From contig NZ_BBZF01000019.1 in assembly GCF_020884795.1 (NCBI RefSeq), forward strand, positions 220,211-260,742: 40,532 nucleotides of DNA, written 5' to 3'. The notes under the pieces were generated by a model. It did not search any database. It saw only the letters and a program-made list of their open reading frames with translations, and was not told the origin of the DNA. Below are positions 15,328 to 22,806 of this stretch, in pieces (the first letter of the stretch is position 1; every line of letters begins with the position of its first letter). Both the position numbers and the translations under genes were made by a program. The stretch is from Micromonospora okii (lineage in GTDB: Bacteria; Actinomycetota; Actinomycetes; Mycobacteriales; Micromonosporaceae).

Positions 15328-16152
15328 GTGAACTCGGCCAGCGGCGCGGCGGTGGTGGTCGGCGCGGACGGCTCCGAACCGAGTCTGCGGGCCGTCCGGC
15401 TCGCCGCCCGGGAGGCCGCCCTGCGGCAGCGTCCGCTGCGGGTGGTGCACGGGTTCATCTGGCCGCTGCTGCGCGTGCCGCTCGGCCCGGCCGCCGGCAG
15501 CCCGCCCGGGTCGGGGCTGCGCCAGCAGGCCGAACGCGTCGTCGCCGAGGCGGTCGCCGAGGCCGAGGCACACGCCCCGGGGACGCGGATCACCGGCGAG
15601 ATCATCGACGGGGCGCCCGCCGCCGTGCTGCTCGGCGAGTCCCCCACCGCCGCGCTGATCGTCCTCGGCAACCGGGGGCTCGGCGGGTTCGCCACCCTGG
15701 TCGTCGGATCCGTGGCCCTCCAGGTCGCCACGTACGCGGACTGCCCGGTGCTGGTCGCCCGGGGGGCGACGCGGGACCACGGACCGGTCGTCGTCGGGGT
15801 CGACGACTCGGGCCAGCACCCGGCCGCCGTGGAGTTCGCCGCCGACGCCGCGGCCGCGCGCGGCGCGCCCCTGCGCGCGGTGCACGCCCACTCCGGGGCA
15901 CCGGGCGGCGAACAGGTGCTGGCCGACGCCCTGGCCGGGCTCGCCGCGCGCCGGCCGGAGCTGCCCGTCGAGCGGGTGCTGGCCCGCGACCGGGCGGCCC
16001 GGGCACTGACCGAGGCGTCCCGTGACGCGCGGCTGCTGGTGGTCGGCGGCCGGGGCCGGGGCACCCTCGCCGGCCTCTTCCTCGGCTCGATCAGCCAGTC
16101 GGTGCTGCACTACGCCGACTGTCCGGTGGCGGTGGTCCGCACCCCCGGGTGA
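15328..16152 (+). CDS. Universal stress protein, tandem UspA domains
   Basis: A 274-residue cytoplasmic protein of two UspA domains. Each has the ATP-binding signature G-x2-G-x9-G-S: GNRGLGGFATLVVGS in the first (about 112-126) and GGRGRGTLAGLFLGS in the second (about 235-249), each followed by a YADCPV segment. Domain starts are VVVGADGSEPS and VVVGVDDSGQHP. Tandem USPs of actinobacteria respond to hypoxia, stationary phase or energy stress; the specific role is unknown. GTG at 15328 has GAGGAGG 7 nt upstream. The gene lies divergent from the phosphatase gene. Confidence 0.95.
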   Translation: MNSASGAAVVVGADGSEPSLRAVRLAAREAALRQRPLRVVHGFIWPLLRVPLGPAAGSPPGSGLRQQAERVVAEAVAEAEAHAPGTRITGEIIDGAPAAVLLGESPTAALIVLGNRGLGGFATLVVGSVALQVATYADCPVLVARGATRDHGPVVVGVDDSGQHPAAVEFAADAAAARGAPLRAVHAHSGAPGGEQVLADALAGLAARRPELPVERVLARDRAARALTEASRDARLLVVGGRGRGTLAGLFLGSISQSVLHYADCPVAVVRTPG

Positions 16153-16233
16153 ACCCCGGCGACGGCGACGGTTGGCCCCGGCGGGGGCGGGTAGACACCG
16201 GGCGCCAACGGCCCCAGACCGCAGGAGGCGACG

Positions 16234-16443
16234 ATGCCAGGACCACGACCCGGCAGCAACGCGTACGACAAGACGCGGGCGCGGCTGCGCGACCTGATCG
16301 AGAATTCCGGACGGGCGGCGGACTCCGAGGCCAATCGGGTCGCCAACCGCATCCTGCAGGACGACCGGGGACAGCGCGGCGTCGTGCGGGGAGAGCGGAC
16401 GTACGGCCCGAAGGGCGAACGCGAGCCGGGCGACCCGAAGTGA
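16234..16443 (+). CDS. Small conserved hydrophilic protein, 69 aa
   Basis: A 69-residue, highly charged protein (MPGPRPGSNAYDKTRARLRD at the start) with a helical patch NSGRAADSEANRVANRILQD. No signal peptide or membrane segment. It faintly recalls short actinobacterial proteins with an EKAARIAN-type patch, some annotated as plasmid stabilisation proteins; I do not assign a function. AGGAGG 5 nt before the ATG is the best ribosome site in this area, which supports a real gene. Its stop overlaps the GTG of the next membrane-protein gene (GTGA). Confidence 0.8.
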   Translation: MPGPRPGSNAYDKTRARLRDLIENSGRAADSEANRVANRILQDDRGQRGVVRGERTYGPKGEREPGDPK

Positions 16444-16919
16444 GCGCGGCGCGGCTCGTCGACGGGGCCATCGCCGGCGCGGTGGGCAGCGCGGCCCTGA
16501 ACGTGGTCAGCTACCTCGACATGGTGCTGCGCGCCCGGCCGGCGAGCAGCACCCCGGAGGAGACCGCCGGGCGGATCGCCGGGCTGGCGCACGTGGACCT
16601 GGGCCCCGAGGACCGGGCGGACAACCGCCGCTCGGGCCTCGGGCCCGTCCTCGGCTACGGGGTGGGCGTCGGCGCCGGCGTCGCGTACGCGCTGCTGGCC
16701 GGGCGTCGGCGGGTGCCGCTGCCCGTGGCGGTGACGCTGCTCGGCGGGGGCGTGATGGCGACGTCGGACGGGTCGATGACCGTGCTGGGCGTGACGGACC
16801 CGCGCCGCTGGGGCCGGACGGACTGGCTGTCGGACGTCGTGCCGCACCTGGCGTACGGGTTGGCGGCCGCAGCCACCTGGAACCGGCTGCGGCCGCCGTC
16901 GTCGGCGCGCGGGCGCTAG
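16440..16919 (+). CDS. Small membrane protein, 159 aa, unknown function
   Basis: A 159-residue protein with moderate hydrophobic segments at about 5-25 (LVDGAIAGAVGSAALNVVSY), 65-85 (GLGPVLGYGVGVGAGVAYAL), 90-110 and 135-150 (PHLAYGLAAAATWN). No known motif seen. It is translationally coupled to the 69-residue protein by a GTGA overlap. The longer frame from 16149 would run through that gene and is not credible. Its stop overlaps the stop of the convergent 67-residue gene by 2 bases. Confidence 0.8.
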   Translation: MSAARLVDGAIAGAVGSAALNVVSYLDMVLRARPASSTPEETAGRIAGLAHVDLGPEDRADNRRSGLGPVLGYGVGVGAGVAYALLAGRRRVPLPVAVTLLGGGVMATSDGSMTVLGVTDPRRWGRTDWLSDVVPHLAYGLAAAATWNRLRPPSSARGR

Positions 16920-17119
16920 GCCCGGTCGTCGCTGTCGTCGTCGGCCACGTGGGCGGCGGCGGGCCCGTACGGGGACGCCTGCCCGCGCGGCACGGCGCGC
17001 CCCCGGTCGCCCTGGGACGTGCCCTGGTGGCGGGGGTGACCGGAGGCACCGGGCCCCTTGGCGTCCTGCACGGCGTCGTTGCGCGCGTTGCGGCGCAGTT
17101 CCGGCTGCTGCGGGTTCAT
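16916..17119 (-). CDS. Small hydrophilic Gln/Asn/Gly-rich protein, 67 aa
   Basis: A 67-residue protein starting MNPQQPELRRNARNDAVQDA, with a disordered, low-complexity middle (GPGASGHPRHQGTSQGDRGR) and an acidic tail (VADDDSDDRA). No signal or membrane segment. A GGAGGAG ribosome site about 10 nt upstream supports the ATG at 17119; the open frame extends to 17461 but overlaps the opposite-strand HhH gene. Unknown function. Confidence 0.7.
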   Translation of the reverse strand: MNPQQPELRRNARNDAVQDAKGPGASGHPRHQGTSQGDRGRAVPRGQASPYGPAAAHVADDDSDDRA

Positions 17120-17247
17120 CACGGCGGTCTCCTCCTCGGAAGGGACGGCGCGGCGGGCGCCACGCCCACGAGCGGTGTACCCGCCGCCGTGCCCGCCATT
17201 CGGACGCCACGCCCCGGGCCTCGGCGCGGGTGGACCGCCCCGATCCG

Positions 17248-17261
17248 GGTATCCGGATACC
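17248..17261. promoter_or_regulatory. Perfect 14-bp palindrome abutting a start codon
   Basis: GGTATCCGGATACC is a perfect palindrome whose last base touches the GTG start of the HhH-GPD gene. No Shine-Dalgarno is present, so the transcript may be leaderless and the palindrome may be an operator over the promoter/start region. Confidence 0.5.
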
Positions 17262-17909
17262 GTGGCGGACGCCCGGAAGACCGCACGGACCCTCCTCGAG
17301 CGGCAAGGCCGCACGTATGCCGACGAGGCGGGCGTCGGGCTCGCCGACCGGCCCGGCCCGCTGTACCGGCTGCTGGTGCTCGCCACCCTGCTGAGCACCC
17401 GGATCCGGGCCTCGGTGGCGGTGGCCGCCGCCCGGGAACTCTTCGCCGCCGGGTACCGCACCCCGCAGGCGATGGAGGCGGCCGGCTGGCAGGACCGCGT
17501 CGACGCGCTGGGCCGGGGCCACTACCGCCGCTACGACGAGCGGACCGCCACGATGCTCGGCACCGGCGCGCGGCTGTGCCTGGAGCGCTGGCACGGCGAC
17601 CTGCGCCGGCTGCACCGGGAGGCCGACGGCGACCGCGCCGCCCTGCGCCGGCTGCTCACCGGGTTCCCCGGCATCGGCCCCACGGGCGCGGACATCTTCC
17701 TGCGCGAGGCGCAGGCCGTCTGGGCGGACGTGCGCCCGTACGCCGACCGGCGGACCCTGACCGGGGCGCGACGGCTCGGCCTGCCGGCGGACGCGCACGG
17801 GCTGGCCGCGCTGGTCGGCGACGGCGACTTCGGTCGGCTCGCCTCGGCGCTGGTGCGGGTCGCCCTGGGCGAGGAGACCGCCGACAAGGTCACCCGCGCC
17901 GCCCGCTGA
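17262..17909 (+). CDS. HhH-GPD (endonuclease III-like) protein lacking catalytic residues
   Basis: A 215-residue protein with the helix-hairpin-helix fold of base-excision glycosylases: LYRLLVLATLLSTRIRASVA (about 33-52) corresponds to the N-terminal helices and LTGFPGIGPTGADIFLREAQ to the hairpin. In endonuclease III the hairpin reads GxGRKTA with a catalytic Lys, and VDTH provides the Asp; here these are GPTGA and VRPY, so both are absent. The C-terminal four-Cys Fe-S cluster is also missing, and the protein ends soon after the hairpin domain. It may bind DNA without cleaving, or use other residues. GTG at 17262 is chosen from homology to the fold; there is no ribosome site. Confidence 0.83.
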   Translation: MADARKTARTLLERQGRTYADEAGVGLADRPGPLYRLLVLATLLSTRIRASVAVAAARELFAAGYRTPQAMEAAGWQDRVDALGRGHYRRYDERTATMLGTGARLCLERWHGDLRRLHREADGDRAALRRLLTGFPGIGPTGADIFLREAQAVWADVRPYADRRTLTGARRLGLPADAHGLAALVGDGDFGRLASALVRVALGEETADKVTRAAR

Positions 17910-17936
17910 CGCGCCGAGCGCGCGGGGCCGGGGCGG

Positions 17937-18107
17937 TCACTTGGCCGCGTTGTCGCCCGGCCTGGTCAGGTACCAGGCCAGCGCGGCGGCCAGCACCGCC
18001 AGCACGATCACCCCGCCGGTGACCCCGCCGCCCTCGTCGGGCGCGCGTCCCCGGCTGCCGAAGTAGATGACCGCGAGGCCGGCGAGCACCGCCACGGCCG
18101 TGCGCAT
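17937..18107 (-). CDS. Small two-helix membrane protein, 56 aa
   Basis: A 56-residue protein with two hydrophobic helices, MRTAVAVLAGLAVIYFGS and TGGVIVLAVLAAALAWYL, joined by a charged loop (RGRAPDEGGG). Unknown function. ATG at 18107 is preceded by AAGGA at 7 nt; a GTG at 18122 would add MKDRG. Convergent with the HhH gene. Confidence 0.65.
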   Translation of the reverse strand: MRTAVAVLAGLAVIYFGSRGRAPDEGGGVTGGVIVLAVLAAALAWYLTRPGDNAAK

Positions 18108-18197
18108 TCCTCGGTCCTTCACCCCGCGAACGTACGCGGGCGCCGGCGGCGCGGGCGGCGGAACGGGCCCCGCTCCCCCGTCCGGGGTTGGCCCGGC

Positions 18198-18395
18198 TCA
18201 GTCGGCCTCCAGGTCGTCGAGGGAGATGGCGTGGGTCATCAGCCAGCGGGCCAGAGCGGCCATCCCGAACAGCCACAGCGGGGCCGACTCGGTGGGGCCG
18301 TTCGTGGCGAAGATCGCGAACCGCAGGTCCGGCGCCCGGTACGCCTCGATGCGCCACCGGTGGTTCTTGTCCCGCCAGACCGCCGAGGGGTCCAT
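18198..18395 (-). CDS. Small conserved hypothetical protein, 65 aa
   Basis: A 65-residue protein (MDPSAVWRDKNHRWRIEAYR at the start) with aromatic and charged residues, then RFAIFATNGPTESAPLWLFG and an acidic end ISLDDLEAD. It looks folded rather than disordered and has normal codon bias. No known domain recognised. The ATG at 18395 is the only sensible start. It lies 50 bp beyond the selB stop on the same strand. Confidence 0.65.
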   Translation of the reverse strand: MDPSAVWRDKNHRWRIEAYRAPDLRFAIFATNGPTESAPLWLFGMAALARWLMTHAISLDDLEAD

Positions 18396-18412
18396 GCCGC
18401 CACGCTAGGCCA

Positions 18413-18439
18413 CGGTTCGCCCGGGTCGCGCCCGAACCG
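18413..18439 (-). terminator. Candidate terminator after selB
   Basis: A 7-bp stem CGGTTCG/CGAACCG (18413-18419 with 18433-18439) with a 13-nt loop lies just past the selB stop. No U-tract. Confidence 0.4.
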
Positions 18440-18445
18440 GCCGGC

Positions 18446-20209
18446 TCAGCGGGGCGGGGCGACGACGGTGCGGGCGTCGTCGGGCAGCCGGCGGGTCACC
18501 CCGCGCCGGTCCAGCAGCTCCAGCAGCGGCACGGCGACCCGGCGGGTGGTGTCGAGGGCCTGCCGGGCGGCGCTGAGCGTGAACGGCTGCGGCAGCCCGG
18601 CCAGCACCCGGGCGGCGTCGTCGACCGCGCCGGGCAGCAGCACCACGTTCTCGGCCAGCCGCAGCAGCGCGCCCGCGCGCACGGCCGCGCCGATCTCCCG
18701 GGGCCCGAGGCCCAGGTCGGCGAGGCGGTGCGTCTCCGGGGCCTGGAACGGCCGGTCGCCGTACTCGGCGCGGACCCGGGCCACCGCGCGGGCCACCGGC
18801 TCGGGCAGCGCGTCGCCGGGCGCGGCGGTGACCCGGCCGGCGACCACCTGCAGCGGCGGGCGGACCAGGGCCTCGACCAGCGCCCGGTCGGGCAGGTCGA
18901 GGCGGTGGCGCAGCACGTCGACGGGGACGCCGGGCTCCAGGGGGTGCGCGCGGGCGTACCGGGTGGTCTCCTCGGCGAGCCGGGCGGCGAGGGCGCGCCA
19001 GTGCTCGGGGTCGGCGAGCCAGTCCCCGGCGACCGGGGCGGCCGTGGCGGGCACCCCCATCCGGGTCAGCTCCTCGCGGCGGGCGAGGCGGCGGCGGCGC
19101 AGCTCACCGGCGAGGTCGGGCCGGCCGTCGAGGCCGGCGAGCACGGCGGCGCGGGCGGCGGCGGCCCCGCGCCGGGCCAGCGGGGGCGGGGCCACGTCCA
19201 GGACGGTCACCCCACCTGCCACGTGGTGCCGGCCGGGGTCGCGCAGCAGGGCCCGGTCGCCGACGAGCAGCGGCAGCGGGCGGGCCAGCCGCAGCCGAAC
19301 GGTGTCCGGGCCCAGCGGGCGGACCCCGGCGGTGACGGCGGCCGAGCCGACGTGCAGGGTGAGGGTGGCCGGCAGGTCACCGGCCGGGTCCCCGGCCAGC
19401 CGCACGTCGAGCAGGTCGGTGCGGCCGAACCGGCCGGGGGTGAGCAGGGCGTCGCCCCGGCCCAGCCGGTCCCGGGGCACGTTGCGCAGGTTCACCGCCA
19501 CCCGGGCGACGGCGGCCACCTCGTCGCGGGCCTCGCCGAGGGAGTGCAGGCCGCGTACCCGTACCGGCTCCCCCGTGCCGGCGAGTTCGAGGTGGTCGCC
19601 GACGGCCAGCCGCCCGCCGCCGAGGGTGCCGGTGACGACGGTGCCGCTGCCCCTGACGGTGAACGACCGGTCCACCCACAGCCGCACCGGGGCGTCGGCC
19701 GCCGGGTCGGGCAGCCGGGCCACGAGGCGGTCCAGGGCGGTCCGCAGCTCGGGCAGGCCGGCGCCGGTGACCGCGCTGACGGCCACGGCGTCCACCGCGC
19801 CGAGCGAGGTCTCGGCGATGCGGGCGCGGGCGTGGGCCAGCGCCGGCCCCGGGTCGGCCAGGTCCGCGCGGGTCACCACCAGCAGCCCGTACGACACCCC
19901 GAGCGCGTGCAGCGCGGCCAGGTGCTCCGCGGACTGGGGCATCCAGCCCTCGTCGGCGGCGACCACCAGCAGCGCGGCCGGGGCGGGGCCGACGCCGGCG
20001 AGCATGTTCGGCACGAACCGCTCGTGGCCGGGGACGTCGACGAAGGCGATGGTGCCGCCGGAGGGCAGCGTCGTCCAGGCGAAGCCGAGGTCGATGGTCA
20101 TGCCCCGGCGGCGTTCCTCGGCCCACCGGTCGGGCTCCATCCCGGTCAGCGCCCGCACCAGGGTGGACTTGCCGTGGTCGACGTGCCCGGCGGTGGCCAC
20201 CACCCACAT
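18446..20209 (-). CDS. selB: Selenocysteine-specific elongation factor
   Basis: A 587-residue GTPase that brings Sec-tRNA to UGA codons carrying a SECIS hairpin. The N-terminal GTPase domain has GHVDHGKST (8-16), RRRGMTIDLGFA, DVPGHERF and TRAD in place of NKxD. Domains II and III follow (SFTVRGSGTVVTGTLGGGRL). The C-terminal half is the series of winged helices that binds SECIS RNA, ending in LDRRGVTRRLPDDARTVV. The length suits the family. The ATG at 20209 lies one base after the selA stop; the longer frame to 20395 is a shadow. It works with selA, tRNA-Sec and the formate dehydrogenase message in this window. Confidence 0.97.
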   Translation of the reverse strand: MWVVATAGHVDHGKSTLVRALTGMEPDRWAEERRRGMTIDLGFAWTTLPSGGTIAFVDVPGHERFVPNMLAGVGPAPAALLVVAADEGWMPQSAEHLAALHALGVSYGLLVVTRADLADPGPALAHARARIAETSLGAVDAVAVSAVTGAGLPELRTALDRLVARLPDPAADAPVRLWVDRSFTVRGSGTVVTGTLGGGRLAVGDHLELAGTGEPVRVRGLHSLGEARDEVAAVARVAVNLRNVPRDRLGRGDALLTPGRFGRTDLLDVRLAGDPAGDLPATLTLHVGSAAVTAGVRPLGPDTVRLRLARPLPLLVGDRALLRDPGRHHVAGGVTVLDVAPPPLARRGAAAARAAVLAGLDGRPDLAGELRRRRLARREELTRMGVPATAAPVAGDWLADPEHWRALAARLAEETTRYARAHPLEPGVPVDVLRHRLDLPDRALVEALVRPPLQVVAGRVTAAPGDALPEPVARAVARVRAEYGDRPFQAPETHRLADLGLGPREIGAAVRAGALLRLAENVVLLPGAVDDAARVLAGLPQPFTLSAARQALDTTRRVAVPLLELLDRRGVTRRLPDDARTVVAPPR

Positions 20210-20210
20210 G

Positions 20211-21509
20211 TCAGTCGTCCTCCGGCACGGCCAGGATCGCCGCGCGCAGCGCGTCGTCGGCGGCGGCGGGGACGCAGCGCAGGTCCAGCAGGAGCCGCCC
20301 CTGGGCCACCCGGCCGAGCACCGGCGGCGCGCCGGTGCGCAGCGGGCCGGCGTACCGCTCGGGCAGGGCCAGGGCCCACGAGGGCAGTTCGACACCCGGC
20401 GCGCCGCCGCCGCCCACCACGGCCGCGCACGGCAGCACCTCGGCCTTGCGGCCGTCGGCGGCGAGCCGGTCGCGCAGCCGCTCGGTGCGCTCCCGCAGCG
20501 CGGCCGGGTCGGCGTGCAGCGCGACCCGGGTGGGGGTGGCGGGGTCGCCCACGGTGGCCGCGAGGGCGGCGAGGGTCAGCTTGTCGACCCGCAGGGCGCG
20601 GGCGAGGGGGTGCCGGCGCAGCCGGTCGACCAGGTCGGCGTCGCCGAGCAGCAGCCCGGCCTGCGGCCCGCCCAGCAGCTTGTCGCCGCTGGCGGTGACC
20701 AGGTGCGCGCCGGCCCGCAGGGTGCTCGCCGCGTCGGGCTCGGCGGGCAGCAGCGGGTCGGGGGCGAGCAGCCCGGAGCCGATGTCGGCGACCACGGGCA
20801 CGCCGAGGGTGGCCAGCCGGTCCACGCCGACGGCGGAGGTGAACCCGGTGACCCGGAAGTTCGACGGGTGCACCTTGAGCACGAAGCCCGTGTCGGGGCC
20901 GAGCGCGGCGGCGTAGTCGGCGAGGGTGGTGCGGTTGGTGGTGCCCACCTCCCGCAGCCGGGCGCCGGTGCTGGCCAGCAGGTCGGGCAGGCGGAACCCG
21001 TCGCCGATCTCCACCAGCTCGCCCCGGCTGACCACGATCTCCCGGCCTGCGGCCAGGGCGGTGGCCGCGAGGACCAGGGCGGCGGCGCCGTTGTTGACCA
21101 CGTGCACGCCGCCCGCGTCGGGCACGGCGGCGGCGAGCGCGTCGAGGGCGTCCCGACCGCGCCGGGCCCGCCGGCCGGTGCCCAGGTCCAGCTCCACGTC
21201 GGTGTGCCCGGCGGCGGCGGTGAGGGCGGCCACGGCGGCGTCGGAGAGCGCCGCCCGGCCGAGGTTGGTGTGCAGCACGACGCCAGTGGCGTTGAGCACC
21301 GCCCGGGGGGCGGGGGCGGGCAGGGCCGCGAGGGCGGCGTCGCGTACCCGCTCGGGGGTGATCTCGCCACGGCGGGCGCGGTCCTGGGCGGCGACGATCG
21401 CGGCCTTGACCCGACGCCGGCCGAGCGTGGTGGTGGCGGCGGCGAGGCGCGGATCGGCCAGGAGGGTGTCGGTGCGCGGCACCCGCCGTCGCGGATCGGC
21501 GTGGCGCAT
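20211..21509 (-). CDS. selA: L-seryl-tRNA(Sec) selenium transferase
   Basis: A PLP enzyme of 432 residues that converts Ser-tRNA(Sec) to Sec-tRNA(Sec) using selenophosphate. Family segments are VLNATGVVLHTNLGRAALSD, VELDLGTGRRARRGRDALD, VVNNGAAALVLAATALA, REVGTTNRTTLADY and the PLP lysine site TASGDKLLGGPQAG. ATG at 21509 is preferred; the frame continues upstream into the tRNA-Sec gene, which rules out a longer protein. The order tRNA-Sec, selA, selB on one strand suggests co-transcription. selD, needed for selenophosphate, is not in the window. Confidence 0.97.
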   Translation of the reverse strand: MRHADPRRRVPRTDTLLADPRLAAATTTLGRRRVKAAIVAAQDRARRGEITPERVRDAALAALPAPAPRAVLNATGVVLHTNLGRAALSDAAVAALTAAAGHTDVELDLGTGRRARRGRDALDALAAAVPDAGGVHVVNNGAAALVLAATALAAGREIVVSRGELVEIGDGFRLPDLLASTGARLREVGTTNRTTLADYAAALGPDTGFVLKVHPSNFRVTGFTSAVGVDRLATLGVPVVADIGSGLLAPDPLLPAEPDAASTLRAGAHLVTASGDKLLGGPQAGLLLGDADLVDRLRRHPLARALRVDKLTLAALAATVGDPATPTRVALHADPAALRERTERLRDRLAADGRKAEVLPCAAVVGGGGAPGVELPSWALALPERYAGPLRTGAPPVLGRVAQGRLLLDLRCVPAAADDALRAAILAVPEDD

Positions 21510-21534
21510 CGGTGCCCTCTCCCCCGGTTTCGCT

Positions 21535-21630
21535 TGGCGGAGACGGACGGGAATCGAACCCGCCTGGCCCGGGTCCCGGACCACACCGGTTTTGAAGACC
21601 GGGAGGGGCACCAGCCGCCTGAACGCCTCC
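21535..21630 (-). tRNA. selC: tRNA-Sec (anticodon UCA)
   Basis: The minus strand reads GGAGGCGTTCAGGCGGCTGG at the 5' end, has the anticodon loop CTTCAAAA with UCA at 21595-21593, a long variable arm (TGGTCCGGGACCCGGGCCA region), the T arm GGTTCGATTCCC and an encoded CCA at 21537-21535. The length of 96 nt and the long extra arm fit selenocysteine tRNA. It lies between the FDH membrane subunit gene and selA. Confidence 0.97.
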
Positions 21631-21675
21631 ACCGGCCATTGGATCACAGCGCCCGCGACGCCGCCCGGGAAGGGC

Positions 21676-22806
21676 TCAGCTCTCCCCCTCCGAGTGGCTC
21701 GCCTCACGGCGGCGCACGCGCTCGCGCTGCGGGACGACGGTGTACTTCGGGTCGCGGGCGGAGGCGACGCCGCCGTGGAAGATCCCGAACCGGGTGGCCA
21801 GGGACGCGGCGAGCAGGGCGACGCCGGAGAGCCCGGAGAGCAGGCGACTGCGCCGCCCGACCAGCGCGCCGGCCACCCCGGCGGCGGTCAGCAGCCGGCC
21901 GGCGGTCAGCAGCCGCCCCGGCGTGCCGTTGCGGTAGGGCTCGCTGAGCAGGCCGAGCCGGTGCTCGATCCGGTGCGAGCCCCACAGCTCCATGGCCGCG
22001 CCGGCCACGGCCATCCGACGGGCGGGGCCGGCCTGGCGGGTGGGCGCGGCGAGCAGGCCCACGCCGGCGCCGCTGGCCAGGGCGCTGCCCCCGAAGACGG
22101 CCGGCAGCTCCGGGTACGCCTCGTGCCACGACGGCACGGCCGTGTCGGCCAGCAGCACCGCCGTGTACGTGGCCAGGGCCGGCGCGGTGACGGCGGCCAC
22201 CAGGCCGGCGGCGTGCCCCACCGGGGGCAGCAGCCGGCGGCCCAGCCCGAGCACCCCCCGCGCGGGCAGCAGCGGCGCGGCCTCGGCGACGGCGGCCGCC
22301 CCGATGGCCGGCCCGAACACGCCGAGGATCCAGGTGCCCATGGACATCGGGGAGGTGGGCCGCGCCACCCGCAGCATGTGGTGGAAGCGGTCCGGACGGC
22401 CCAGGTCGTGGATGAGGAAGAAGGTGCTGGCGCCGATCGCCGCCAGCCCGGCGACCCGGCCGGCGCGACGCAGGGCGGGGCGGCCGGTGAGCTGCCCGCC
22501 GGCGGCCAGCAGCGCCGAGCCGGCGGACGTCCCGCCGGTGAACAGGTACGCCGCGATGTCCCACTTCCACACGGGCGGCTTCAGGATCGGGCGGCCGTAG
22601 TAGGAGGTGAACTCGGCGGGCGGAACGTTCAGCGGCTCACCGCCGCCGCGCCGCCCCCCGCCGCGCCGTTGCTCCGTGGTCGGCGGGACGCCGGCCGGCG
22701 CGGCGACCTGCGGGACCGCCGGGTCGCCCGCGGGGGTGGTGGCACCGCCGAGAGCGCTGAGGAAGTGGCGGAAGCGGTCGCCCACCGGGGGGCGCTGCGG
22801 ACTCAC
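21676..22806 (-). CDS. NrfD-type membrane subunit of formate dehydrogenase
   Basis: A 376-residue polytopic membrane protein of the NrfD/polysulfide reductase C type, which would anchor the dehydrogenase and pass electrons to quinone. After a disordered N-terminus (1-60), VWKWDIAAYLFTGGTSAGSA (about 79-98) opens a series of about eight hydrophobic helices. The segments FLIHDLGRPDRFHHMLRVAR and SPMSMGTWILGVFGP are classic NrfD signatures. The GTG start at 22806 overlaps the stop of the iron-sulfur subunit (GTGA); the frame to 23727 is a shadow over that gene. It replaces a cytochrome b-type FdhC, as in many actinobacterial FDH operons. Confidence 0.92.
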   Translation of the reverse strand: MSPQRPPVGDRFRHFLSALGGATTPAGDPAVPQVAAPAGVPPTTEQRRGGGRRGGGEPLNVPPAEFTSYYGRPILKPPVWKWDIAAYLFTGGTSAGSALLAAGGQLTGRPALRRAGRVAGLAAIGASTFFLIHDLGRPDRFHHMLRVARPTSPMSMGTWILGVFGPAIGAAAVAEAAPLLPARGVLGLGRRLLPPVGHAAGLVAAVTAPALATYTAVLLADTAVPSWHEAYPELPAVFGGSALASGAGVGLLAAPTRQAGPARRMAVAGAAMELWGSHRIEHRLGLLSEPYRNGTPGRLLTAGRLLTAAGVAGALVGRRSRLLSGLSGVALLAASLATRFGIFHGGVASARDPKYTVVPQRERVRRREASHSEGES

